Shown: positions 44,591-55,423 of the stretch, piece after piece | How positions within the stretch are numbered: the stretch's first letter is position 1 | Layout: every line of letters starts with the position of its first letter | Assembly: GCA_922989275.2 (NCBI GenBank) | Contig: OV277870.1 | Span: 38,498,356 to 38,562,355, forward strand | Reading direction: 5' to 3' | Origin: Gari tellinella | Lineage: Eukaryota; Mollusca; Bivalvia; Cardiida; Psammobiidae | Length of the DNA stretch: 64,000 nucleotides | Notes under the pieces: generated by a model | What the model was told of the DNA's origin: nothing | Seen by the model: only the letters and a program-made list of their open reading frames with translations | Database searches by the model: none | Position numbers and translations under genes: made by a program

Positions 44591-44701
44591 TGGAGTTGCA
44601 GTTCTCGTCACTTTCGTCCTGGCATTGAGGGATACCGTCACATAGCTGGGTATCAGGTATGCACAATCCATCCCCGCAGTGGAACTGGTCATTGAAGCAA
44701 G
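44591..44701 (-). CDS. LDLa exon of minus-strand LDLa/EGF gene (most 3' seen)
   Basis: One class A LDL-receptor repeat: six Cys with 'FHCGDGLCIP', 'QLCDGIPQC' and 'DESDENC'. It is flanked by AG (TTTATAG) and GT (GTAAGT) in phase 1-1. This and the exons up to 63839 share strand, exon phase and module type, so they probably form one gene for a secreted or membrane receptor-like protein that binds ligands through Ca-stabilised LDLa and EGF modules. Neither end of the gene is visible. Confidence 0.85.
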
Positions 44702-45114
44702 CTATAAAAAAAGTCAATCTTGATTAACCATTTCACTGCCAACTCATTATGATGTAATAACCCATCCAATACAATCGCAGCCAAACTATCGTCTACTATA
44801 TTTTCCGTCTGCTTTCAATTACAAACTTTGGAACAATATGCGTCTTTGACTTTTAAAAGAATATGAGTGTCAAACACTGTGAATCCTGATCAGACGCCTC
44901 ATTACATTACATTTTTTGGCAGATTTTATCATTTAATCACAAATCCATTCCAATACTTTTGAAAGTACTTAAAGAGAAAGAGAGACAAATAGACCTCTGT
45001 TACATAAGAATAATTGGCACATTCTTGAAACCGTAGCGATGAATAATTCGTCATTTACAAACACTGTACATGTGAATAGAAATGGTCTATTGATGCATCT
45101 CTGGCTAGCAATGC

Positions 45115-48100
45115 ATGTGATGAAAAGGAAGCAGATTGCGCCATTCTTTCCTGTCCGCTACACAGCTCTGTGTAGTGATAGCCTCCAATAGACAAACTCT
45201 ACATAGTTCCTTCTCGTGCCGACACAAGGTAACTGGGTACCTTGCGGTCCAAGGTTATACTATGAGGGAACTCGGAGGCGGTCTGCTCCAAGACATGCGG
45301 TATGTTAGGCCCATCGGCGTGTGGATATCTCAGGGTAGGTCCTTTGGCCAGGAGCTAAGGGAGGGGTTACCCCGACATTGCAGCCATGCAAACCAGCAGT
45401 CACATCGACGACTCAGAGTATCAAGTGTTGAGACTTCAGCTGAAAAACCAGGAACTGTACATGTACCGTACATGTACTCGGATCCCAAAATGACAAACCG
45501 CCATCCCTAGACACCATCCCAATGCAAGACTAAAACCTCTTTGTCATTGGAGACTTCAACAGTCACTCTCAAAGCTTGGATTTTGACAATTTAGAGAAAA
45601 AGTTGAAACATGGCAAGACGATCACAACTTGCCGCTGATAAATGATCCTGAAGATGATCCTACTTTCTGCTCCAGACGTTGGCACTTCTCGTGTACTCAT
45701 GACCTTGGATTCTGTACGGATGATGTTCATCAGCATGTTACAAGGGAGTTGGAAGAACAGCTTGGGGGTAGCGACCATCACCCTGTTCACCTTACCCTGT
45801 AAATCAACGTATGAGATTGTATCTATAGACCAACAGTGTTTTGGCACACCAGCAAGCTGCATTCAGAATGTTTATATCAACAGAGGACTAGGCGACTTAC
45901 CTTGCTCAAGAGAGAGGGGACGCCTTACAGGAGAAAAAGGTCACTCTGGTGGCATGGGTATATCTCCACAGAGCCTTTGACAGGGTATGGACGAATGTAC
46001 TTCTGCTGAGACTGCAAAGGAACGGCGTGGGAGGCTTAATGTACAAGTAGCTAAAGTCCTACTTTTTCAACAGAAGAGCAAGGCCAGCCATGACAGCTCA
46101 GCAAGTCGCAAATTCCTGCAGAATCACGATGTACCTCAGTTAGTAGTACTATATCCCACTCAATTTCTTCTCTACATAAATGCTACTGTTGTAGAACTGC
46201 CGAAAGGTGTCAAAGCTGCCTTATACGCAGATGATGTAGGCCTTTGGTTCTCTGAAGAACATTCAACAGCTGCCCAGTACTGGATAAAGGACGCAGCCAA
46301 CAGGCTTAGAACATGGGCAGATGAAACACTTAAAAGTCCCGTACCAACATTTTCTCAATATTTACAATCGCCCCATTCGATTCGGTTGACAAAAAGTGTG
46401 TTAATTTCATATAAACACCACTTTTCGAGAGGGCGGGACTTGTGGAAAAGTTTCGAAGGGGAGGCGAGCTTATGCAGTTTACATTCGCGAATTAATCTTT
46501 GGAACATGGGACAGCAAACATTTGGCGGAGTTTTTCAAAATTTGTTCTAACTGATCTATGCCTTCCTACTAGTGGAAACCATGATTCCCGACTAATATTC
46601 TTCTTATTAATGAGATAAATTGCAAGAATCTACCTTATAAACAGCTCGGCTATGTGCTTTCTTTATGACAAAAAACCCCGATATATTTATTCTACTTTAA
46701 AATAACGTCACTTCCAATTACGTCAAAATCGGCATTTTTCGCGCCAAACTGTCAAGTTGTTGACACAATGGAACTTATTTTTTATGCTTTCGAATGTACA
46801 TAGATTCAGTAAATCGGTCATGGCTGTTCCTTATAGGGTACACATTATTCGTGTTATCTACCTCTAATATGGATTAAACATACATGCGTACTAACAAAAT
46901 GTTTATCTAATGTTAGAAATTACAGCAAATATATTGTAGAAATGAGCTGATTTTTTCGGCGTTCAAGCGAAATGAACGACAGAAAATTATCGGCAAATTT
47001 ACCATGAATCGCTAGAGCGATTCATGGTATTTGCCGATGATTTTTTGTCGTTCATTTCGTTTGAACGCCTAAAAAATCAGTTCTTTCTTAATTGTCACCG
47101 ACGCAGACGAGCAGAATAGCCAAGCTTTGCGGGACATCTCTTGCCCAAGTGGAGGAGACAACATACACCGGAGTCACTTTTGACAAACGGCTTCCATGAA
47201 AAGCCCACCTAACCAAGGCTAAAATCAAGGCACGAAAAAAAATTTCCATCCTGCGCAAACTCGCTGGAAATAGTTGGGGAGCACATGAAAAGAAACTCAG
47301 ATCAGTATACCTTGTGACAATAAGATCCACACTTGAATATGGTTCTTCTACATGGGTGACACGTGCCAAAACAAATCGGACGAGGTTAGAGAGAGTGCAA
47401 GAACAAGCACTCAGACTTATCACTGGTGCTATGAAATAACTCCGATCAACGCAATGGAGGAAGTTACCGTCACTTGCAAAGAGAATAGAGACAAAAGTTC
47501 TCATACAAGCAAATGTGTACAGTATGTGCCCGACCATCACATGAAGGTAAAACTTGAGCATCTCACCACAAACCGTCTGAAAAGACCAAGCTTAGTCCAC
47601 ACATCTATGAGACTGCTTAGACACCACGCCTTTCAACTTGTACACTCAACAGCAATGTTCAGAGCAGCGGATATTCCTTAACCATGGACATACATTCTCA
47701 TAAACCTGTCCACAAATTTAACTGTGTTTTAACATCCTGGTAATATGGATGCAAATGCCAAACGACCCCTGACACTGGCCATGATTGAGGACCAATACCC
47801 TCACGAATTGGCTCATCAACAGCCGCAAATCAAAGACGGGTGCGCTGGTTTCTATATTTCATACACCACGGGAAGGACGGAAACAGTTATTATACCAGCA
47901 GGCAGAGTTGGGGGTTTACGACACTCTAACACACAATAGGCCATATAGCGCCAATGAATGCTGAGGGATATTGATGATGATTTCAGGAATATGATTTTGG
48001 CTAATCTCATTCGTTGCCAAACAGCGCATGGGATCAAAACTACCAACCTGCCTTCATTTTAGTTCTTGACAGAGGAGATAACCTCGGTCTACTGAAACAG

Positions 48101-48830
48101 AAAAGTTTCCCTATGACAATTAAGCCCCGGAACTGCGGCAAAGTAGGAAGGTCTCGGGGGTATACCTGCAGGAAATATTGCCAAAACTACAGAGCGGAAG
48201 TGGAGGCCATATTACAGGCCACATCAACTATTGAGGACATGACTAATACTTGCTCCCATGTGGGTATCCTGAAGGATGCTCTGTTAGTTCTTCAAGCCTC
48301 CACACACTCTAGGCTACCAGCCATGTCCAGAGCACTCCACAATTTCAGCCAAGACAGAGTTGTGTGCATGCAGAGGGTGCCAGCTCATTGTGGTGTTCCG
48401 GGAAATTAAAAAGTTGACAGTTTAGCGAAGATGGAGCCACAGAAAACAAGCCACTAAATAGTCATGCTCCAGGAGAAACCATCAGCAATGAAGACTCTGA
48501 TGAAGCCAACAAAACAACCAGACAAGACGATTATCACTTCTTGACAGGAGGGAACCAGTAATTATCTTCAGGATTCGCACTAGACATAATCGGCTCAGCG
48601 CCCACAAGTGCACAAAACTCAAGCTGTCCTAATCTCCGTTGTGCATCTGTGGCCAAGAACAACAGACAACAGCACATCTTACAGAGGTGCCCACCACTGG
48701 AGCATAGACGGAAAAGCGTGTGGGCCAGACCAACTTCAGCGGAGACGAAGCTCTATGGAAGGAGAGAAGACCTCAGAAGGACAGCTTCTTTCATCGTTGG
48801 AGCTGACGTGACAGTGTAGATGGGGAAATA
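45115..48830 (+). pseudogene. degenerate RNase H-type non-LTR retrotransposon, antisense to host gene
   Basis: The start ('ctacacagctctgtgtagtg') matches the 5' part of the copy at 58,480 in reverse. Scattered frames show RT remains with 'ALYADDVGLWF' (about 46220), the RT tail 'YTGVTFDKRL' to 'LRLITGAM' (about 47155-47440) and RNase H remains 'VPAHCGVPGN' (about 48380). Frames are broken by many shifts and by an unrelated insertion at about 46340-47085. It is dead. Confidence 0.8.
46944..47087. mobile_element. palindromic MITE inside the dead LINE
   Basis: 'ctgattttttcggcgttcaa' pairs with 'ttgaacgcctaaaaaatcag'. The inner arms 'accatgaatcgct/agcgattcatggt' meet at the centre, forming a near-complete hairpin of about 144 bp. 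Confidence 0.8.
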
Positions 48831-49020
48831 CAGTAAGTAACTTTGCAAAAAGTTCCCTTCAAAAGTCCCCCTGAAGGCTCTAATCAGGACCAGCATTGCT
48901 TTTCATTAGGCAAAATATTACAAATAACAACCGAAAAAACTAAAACATGGACTAGACGTATTTGGAAATTGGTAATATATATTAACAATTCTAGAGGTGA
49001 ATGAGTTGATAAATACATAC

Positions 49021-49134
49021 TGCAGTTCTTTTCATCACTTCCAGTCTTGCAGTCATCAACTCTATTACAGCGTGTGTCGTTTTTGTTTTCAATACATTCT
49101 CCGTCTCCGCAGTCAAACGTTGATGAAGGACATC
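49021..49134 (-). CDS. LDLa exon
   Basis: Encodes an LDLa repeat with 'TFDCGDGECIE', 'RCNRVDDC' and 'GSDEKNC'. Acceptor TTTCAG, donor GTATGT, phase 1-1, 114 bp. The acidic Ca-binding cluster is kept. Confidence 0.85.
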
Positions 49135-49551
49135 CTGAAATACAGAAAATATTACGCAATGGCCTGGGTCGGACAGGCGTATGCAATGGAGAAAACGTCA
49201 TTCTTTCTCGTTTAAACGCAAACGAAACGCTAACGCAATGCACATAAATGGGGAAAATCTGAGTGGCAAACCGTTTGGAGCCTGATCAGACACCGGGTTA
49301 CCCGGCGTCTGCTCTGGCCAAGCTGTTTGCAATGTAATTTATAACTAAAGAATAACGTCTTCTCCACTGTATCCTAATCCGAATCTTCATGAGGGAGTAG
49401 TGTGATCAGGGTCACAAATGTTTGCGTGATAAGGTAATTAAATGTAGTTCAAATTCAATGATGATAACAGCAGTTATAAACTGTGTCATAATTTTGAGGA
49501 TCTGCAAGGTTCTACTTACATCACAGAACACCTGATATCGCTGTGACTTAC

Positions 49552-49665
49552 CATTTCGACATGATAACTCGTCCGCATTATTCTTACAGTCCCGAACCAA
49601 GTCACATCTATAAGCTTCTGGAATGCACTCTCCGTTACCACAGGCAAAGTGCTCGCTCGAGCATT
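49552..49665 (-). CDS. LDLa exon
   Basis: Shows 'HFACGNGECIP', 'YRCDLVRDC' and 'NADELSC'; 114 bp, phase 1-1, donor GTAAGTC. It is closely related to the exon at 53371-53484, pointing to exon duplication. N in place of the usual S in 'NADE' leaves the Ca site plausible. Confidence 0.85.
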
Positions 49666-49840
49666 CTGAAACTGGTCAGAACCCAAACCTTTTGGCACTA
49701 GCAACAATATTTATTAATTTCAAACATCCTGAGTTTATTCTGAATCCGTTTTTATAGCACATATAACAGTATTGAACTAATTGAAGCTGATGTAGAAGTA
49801 GATGACAGTTTTTGCAGTGAATGGTTAGATATTAACTTAC

Positions 49841-49954
49841 TGGGGTCGCAGTTCTTCTCGTCACTTTCGTCGGCGCATTGAAGATGACCGTCACAGAGCT
49901 GGGAAGATGGTATACAATCTCCATCCCCGCATTGGAACTCACCACTCGAGCAAT
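49841..49954 (-). CDS. LDLa exon
   Basis: Shows '[11 protein letters not shown]', 'QLCDGHLQC' and 'DESDEKNC'; 114 bp, phase 1-1, acceptor TTATAG, donor GTAAGTT. It resembles the exon at 44591-44701, including a shared flanking 'gtgaatggttagatattaac' on the downstream intron side. Confidence 0.87.
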
Positions 49955-50589
49955 CTATAAAGTGCAGGGCTGCCATAAGTTGATAAAGAAAATCCTAAGA
50001 TTTCAAAATTTTCAATTTTTCTAGCGCGATTTTCCGAATTATATCTTTAATCCATAGTCTGTTTCTAGTTTTTAAGACACGTGATGCTTAAAGCAGGTTG
50101 AAAGTAAGGCGCATTCTGCTTTACTTTCAGCCTGCTTTAAGCTTCCATCTGTTGGAATAAAAATCCGAAGATTTCGGAAAAATCCGGAGAAAAGGCAGCC
50201 CTGAAAGTGGTACTGTACATTCAATCTTGTTTAACCCTTTATTCCATAATACTTATTATAGTTTTGAAAACAGGAGACTACTCAAAGCAGTTTGAAAGTA
50301 AATCAGAAAATCCCATGGAATGTTTCTATTATTTAAGATAGGTGACCACTTAAAGCAGGTAAAAAAAAGCAGAATTGTGCCTTTCGTGGAAATATAAGCC
50401 AGTTATATAGTATATATTTGAAATGCCCACCTTATCTGGAGCTCTGCATAAGGCAAATATCAACAAATTAAATCCTGTCCATTTTCAACTAATATGACAT
50501 ACGGGTAATATTATCAGCTGGTAATTATATCATCAGGGTCCACTGTTTGCTCAGGCCTATCTGTCCCAACAATAAGAGTAATTGCAGCA

Positions 50590-50650
50590 TTGTGACTTAG
50601 CCAGTGGACCCGTTATCTCATCTGTGTTTTACACGAGTCTTCAACATGGT
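50590..50650 (-). pseudogene. decayed LDLa exon remnant
   Basis: On the plus strand 'gtgacttagccagtggaccc' then 'gttatctcatctg' resembles the donor end of the LDLa exons (compare 53361-53395). The GT donor is lost and the rest is gone. Confidence 0.4.
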
Positions 50651-50702
50651 TTTCCTACATCACATTTCACCTGACAGCCTTGAGATTAGCATTATAACTT
50701 CA

Positions 50703-51661
50703 GGCTCCGAGGTTATAAAGCTTTTTAGTTGAGTCTAAACTCGTTCCAAAGCATTTGATTGGTCAGATTTGAGCCTAGGCTCAAATCTGACCAATCAAAT
50801 GCTTGGGAACACACTCAAACTCAACTAACAAGGGCCACCATGGCCCTAAATCGCGCCCCTGGTTCACTATGTAAAATTAACCTATAGTGACTTAGATTAT
50901 GACTGGACATGACCCACAATCAACCTTTAGAGTGTTAACAAGATTTTTCTATAATTTGACCTAGTGACCTAGTTTTTGACCAGACACAATCCACATTTGA
51001 TTTTGACCTAGATTTGATGTAGGCAAACATTCTGATAATATTTCATTCAGATCTAACGAGATTTGTAGCCTCTAGAGGGTTAACACTGTTTTTCTTTGAT
51101 TTGGCCTAGTGACCTAGTTTTTGACCAGACATGACCCATATTCGAAAATGACCTAGATATCAATTGGGCAAACATTCTAACTAAGTTACATTAAAATCCA
51201 ATAAGATTTGTAGCCTCTAGAGTGTTAACAAAGTTTTTCAAAGATTTGGCCTAGTGACCTAGTTTTTAACTGGATATGACCCACATTCAAACTTGACCTA
51301 GATTTCATCAAGACAAACATTTTGATGAAGTTTCATAAAGATCCATTGAGATTTGTAGCCTCTAGAGTGTTAACAAGGTTTTTCTATGATTTGACCTAGT
51401 GACCTAGTTTTTGACTGGACATAACCCACTTTCAAACTTGACCTAGATATCAATTAGGCAAACATTCTGACCAAGTTTCATAAAGATCCATCGAGATTTG
51501 TAGCCTCTAGAGTGTTAACAAGGTTTTTCTATGATTTGACCCAGTGACCTAGTTTTTGACCGGACATGACCCACATTCAAACTTGACCTAGATATTAATG
51601 AGGCAAACATTCTGACCACGTTTCATTAAGATCCATAAAAAGCTTTATAACCTCGGAGCCA
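50703..51661. mobile_element. non-autonomous element with inverted ends and ~147-bp internal tandem repeats
   Basis: Ends 'ggctccgaggttataaagct' and 'agctttataacctcggagcc' are perfectly inverted. After an inner palindrome built on 'gcatttgattggtcagattt' (about 50751-50807), about six units of 'tgacctagtgacctagtttt' plus 'gtagcctctagagtgttaac' follow at about 147 bp spacing. The repeat unit is a common mollusc type. No transposase. Confidence 0.8.
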
Positions 51662-51710
51662 GTCTTCTGCAATGTCTGTCAACATCACAGTGCATCTGAC
51701 ATCAGCATGA

Positions 51711-51748
51711 CTTACCCTTTGGATACGGTATTTCGTCAGCATTATTTA
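51711..51748 (-). pseudogene. truncated LDLa exon remnant with intact donor
   Basis: Minus-strand reading 'AATGCTGACGAAATACC' then GTAAGTCATG is the last third of an LDLa exon ('NADEI.' type). The 5' part is missing, replaced by the palindrome at 51757-51895. Confidence 0.55.
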
Positions 51749-51756
51749 AGGAATGA

Positions 51757-51895
51757 ATGACGTTTTTTGCGGTTTACGGGATTTTAAACACATGAGGTTA
51801 GTTAGCTTGGTAAAATTCCTACACGCACGACGTTCGTATACGATAAACTTACCCAGCTAACCTCATGCGTTTACATTCCGTAAATCGCAAAAACA
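51757..51895. mobile_element. palindromic MITE
   Basis: 'gacgttttttgcggtttacg' and 'cgtaaatcgcaaaaacacgtc' are inverted. The inner arms 'catgaggttagttagctt' and 'cagctaacctcatg' pair. It cuts the LDLa remnant at 51711-51748. Confidence 0.7.
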
Positions 51896-52549
51896 CGTCG
51901 AATAGTTTCATATTTTTCCTTGTCCTTTACAAAGTGAATCTTGACAAGATTTGGGTTTTTATGGATATGAATATATTATATACCGGCCAAATATGTTTGA
52001 TAATGTAATCCAGGATGTAACAACCATTCGATCTCTATAATATATGGTATGAAAAGTAGTCCTAAATACATGTTTTGTAGTTGCCTTACAAATTCAGGGT
52101 TTTACCCAGTAAACTGTCTATGTGTGCTTAACGAACACTTATAAGACATTGAAAATAAACAATGCAACTTGAATATCTATTATCAAAGCATATTGTAAAA
52201 AATTAGGTCGCGGATGTGTAGTTTAGCCTAATTACACGCCATAGCAACCATCAGCTGGTCGCTAGGACAGTATCTTTCGGAGACTCCACCCTCTTTCTAA
52301 CTGGCTTGAACCAGTTTCAATTTTGTAGGTTTACTGAAAATTATTCTTTATATTTTAATACGCTTCTAGAAGGCGTTACAGGGCGAATGAAAATATACCA
52401 CAATGACTCTAAGTATTTGGAGGGAAAGAAAGGCCAGAGGAAACAGTGTAGACCGTGTTCAGACTGCTCCCCACGGAGCCTACGACGCAGTCTGATCATG
52501 TTCTACACCGTTTGCCACTGAGTGTGCCATTTTGGACACATTGCTGTGT

Positions 52550-52710
52550 AATAAATAGAGGATATTGTATGAGTGTTCATTATTTATCATTTTTAATAAA
52601 CGAGTTGACTAAAATGATATGACGCGAGCCTTGGCGAGCGTCATATTCATTTTAGTCAACGAGTTTATTAAAAATGATAAATAATGAACACGAATGTGAT
52701 ATTCTATTTA
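52550..52710. mobile_element. palindromic MITE
   Basis: 'tgttcattatttatcatttt' and 'aaaatgataaataatgaaca' pair, as do 'cgagttgactaaaatgatat' and 'attcattttagtcaacgag', with a 'gcgagccttggcgagcg' tip. Confidence 0.8.
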
Positions 52711-53035
52711 TCACATTACAAGTTCAAGCACCTATTAAATTGATTTGAAGCCGTAGTTTGTAGACCCTACGCTATATAGATTTTCCACCAAACGTTACGT
52801 TGTTTACGTTAACGTCATAGTAAATGACGTCATTTGGCACCCCGCTACATGCAGCGCTTATAGACGAACAAGTTAGGCCGGAGCCCAAAAAACGATATTC
52901 CACTAGTGGATTACGATATTTATACAATCGCTTTATGCAACTCCCAGACCGCAAATTATGTGATAAAAGCAGTTAGTTAAAATTCTAGGATACTTACAGC
53001 AATTACATGTATACTAGGGTGTCAAAATTTCCGCA

Positions 53036-53085
53036 TTGTGACATCATCAGTAGATACGCTATCTCGTCTGAATTATAACTTCAGT
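53036..53085 (-). pseudogene. decayed LDLa exon remnant
   Basis: 'gatacgctatctcgtctgaa' on the plus strand is the same region as 'gacatgctatctcgtccgca' in the intact exon at 53371-53484. The splice donor and Cys pattern are gone. Confidence 0.45.
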
Positions 53086-53370
53086 CATTTGAAAGTTTGC
53101 TTACATCACCTGACAGCGTAACGATTTCCATAACGACACTAAGATGTTGGGACAGACATACCTGAGCAAGCATTGTAGATCCTGACCAGACTACGCCCTC
53201 ATTGAGTTTGCACTTTTTTGACAAACTACTGTGTGATAAAAGCAAACAGATCAAATTCTAGGATAATCACAGACGTTATACAATGTGTCCAACGTTTATG
53301 ATTTTTATGGCAATTCATTCTTCTGCAAGGTTATCTAGATCAAAGCACACCCGACATCGTTGTGACTTAC

Positions 53371-53484
53371 CCATTGGACATGCTATCTCGTCCGCATTAT
53401 TACTACAGTCGGGAAACTGGTCACATCTATGAGCTGCTGGAATGCACTGTCCGTTGCCACAGTCAAAATGCTGGCTCGAGCATT
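53371..53484 (-). CDS. LDLa exon
   Basis: Shows 'HFDCGNGQCIP', 'HRCDQFPDC' and 'NADEIAC'; 114 bp, phase 1-1, acceptor TTTCAG, donor GTAAGTC. It is the first LDLa exon downstream of the EGF block in the direction of transcription. Confidence 0.87.
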
Positions 53485-54079
53485 CTGAAATAAATAGAAA
53501 TGAGCCGTGCGAAGACACAATCTCCCTTATTATATTGCAATGTTCATTGAACAGATCAAGCATCATTCTCATCACAGTCTCTGCATCTGAGTTTGGTCTA
53601 CACTACCAAAATACCGTATATTATATACAGTGAAGCTCACTTATAACGAAATTCAGGGGACCTTGCAAATTATTTCGTCTTATCCAAATTTCGTCTTATC
53701 CAAACAACGAAGTTTCTTTGTCAATAGTTTGTCGGTAAAGAAATTTTTACTCATCATACTTTTAGTACAAAATTGATTAGTAAAAAAAGATAGAAAGGCA
53801 TAGAAATTAAAACTTAAATGTTGTTTTAATTGTACCAAATAGAATAAATAATAACAAAATAAGATTGGCTATGACATAAGAAATGCCATTTTTCTTTTTG
53901 AAAACTTAACCTGTTCCCCGTTTTGTATTAATAGAAAACTCAACCTTTTATGGATATTTAATAAGTAAACTTTATTAAAATAAAAAAGTTTTTCATTTAG
54001 ATCTACTATTAGTGTATATGTTGATATAGCATCAGTGGTTGTTATAAAGTACAAGTATCAATTAAAAGTCTACTTTCAG

Positions 54080-54375
54080 TCCGAATGACCGCTCAGCCGA
54101 CTGTACATTTACTCCCCTGATCATTGAGCCATCTTGCCTACAATATTGAACACTGCTAACAAGCCGCAGTACCGGCTCAGACCCTTCACAAGTACCCATT
54201 TAAACCCCTTGGTAGAGAGGAGCAATTCGCGGTACATATCTTGCTCAACAATATTCCTGTACATCATCGGGGATTCGGAAAAAATCCGCTAGTCAGGACG
54301 CTTGTCCGGCGGGGGATCGAACTCACGACCCCTGGTACCGCAGTCCAACGCTTTACCACTGGACTACATCCGTTA
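54080..54375 (-). mobile_element. tRNA-derived SINE, minus strand
   Basis: The minus strand begins with a tRNA-like head: A box 'TAGTCCAGTGG', B box 'GAGTTCGATCC'. The anticodon arm is imperfect and the acceptor arms do not pair, so it is not a working tRNA gene. A non-tRNA body continues to about 54080; its 3' end is not sharply defined. Confidence 0.65.
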
Positions 54376-55423
54376 TCTTTTTTCAGAATACGAGTGTCTG
54401 CAAGAAGTCCGTTCAGAGACCCAGTTATTAAGTATCTGATCTGGATCCAAACAAATAATGTGCCTAGTAAACTAATTATTTCCAGTTGTTTGAATATCCT
54501 ATCAATAGCGTATATACAAAACATGTTGGTTGGGTAATGTTTTGTTAACGGAGGTGATGAGCAGCTAAGCAATTAAGTAAAGTCACCTTTGTAAGTGACT
54601 AGTCAAACTGTGATAATGACCGGCATGTTGTATTAATAGAACCATTTTACAGTTAAAATCCAGATTAGGGATCTAAAAAACATTTCGTCTTATCCAATAT
54701 TTCGTTATATCCAGTTTTCATCTTAAGCAAGCACGTGGCCATTGAAATAAAGAAGGAAGCAGTCGGGGAATTATTTTTATTTTGTATTAAGCAGTTGTTC
54801 ATCTTATCCAAGTTCGTTATAATTGACCTTCACTGTAGCTACATAAAGTGCTTGAGATGTTTTTGGGTGTCAAACAGTGTGGATCAAGACCAGCCTGGCC
54901 TTGATCTGCATTGTTTGCAATGCAGTACAACAGGTTTTCTCATGGCACGGCTCATATTCATGTAAATAATAGTGACCTTAAAACACTGCAATTCAAATCA
55001 GTTTAAGCCGGTTTGACACGAACTCCATTGGACATTTTCATTCAGGTGATTTGACAGGTAAACACAATTCAAATCAATTTGCTTGCGTTGTGTCAGATAT
55101 AATGTATTTCTTAACCTATCTAACCCTAGCGACGAGTAGTTTCGTTATTTGCAAATAGTGTACCAATGAAGAGCATACATATGCAGACAGTGTAGACCCA
55201 GATCAGAGGGATCTTTCAGCAGTCCTCTGATCAAAGTATTGACTGTTGATCATTTTGCAATAAATTATAAAATAAAAACAACCATAATTTGTCAAAATAG
55301 ATTTGACTAAATTGTAAACTGGATATTTCATCATGAAGTTTAATAGGTGGACGAATTTACCGGTATGAGCTTAAAATGGGACCGAAAACTTCTGAAGTCT
55401 TCTTCTTCTTCTTTGCGTTCGCT

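Noticed and set aside
44444..44692. 82-codon minus-strand frame over the LDLa exon
   Set aside because: It is a different frame from the LDLa reading and crosses the splice donor.
54300..54375. tRNA gene on the minus strand
   Set aside because: A and B boxes are present but acceptor and anticodon stems do not pair properly and a longer body follows, so a tRNA-derived SINE is the better call.
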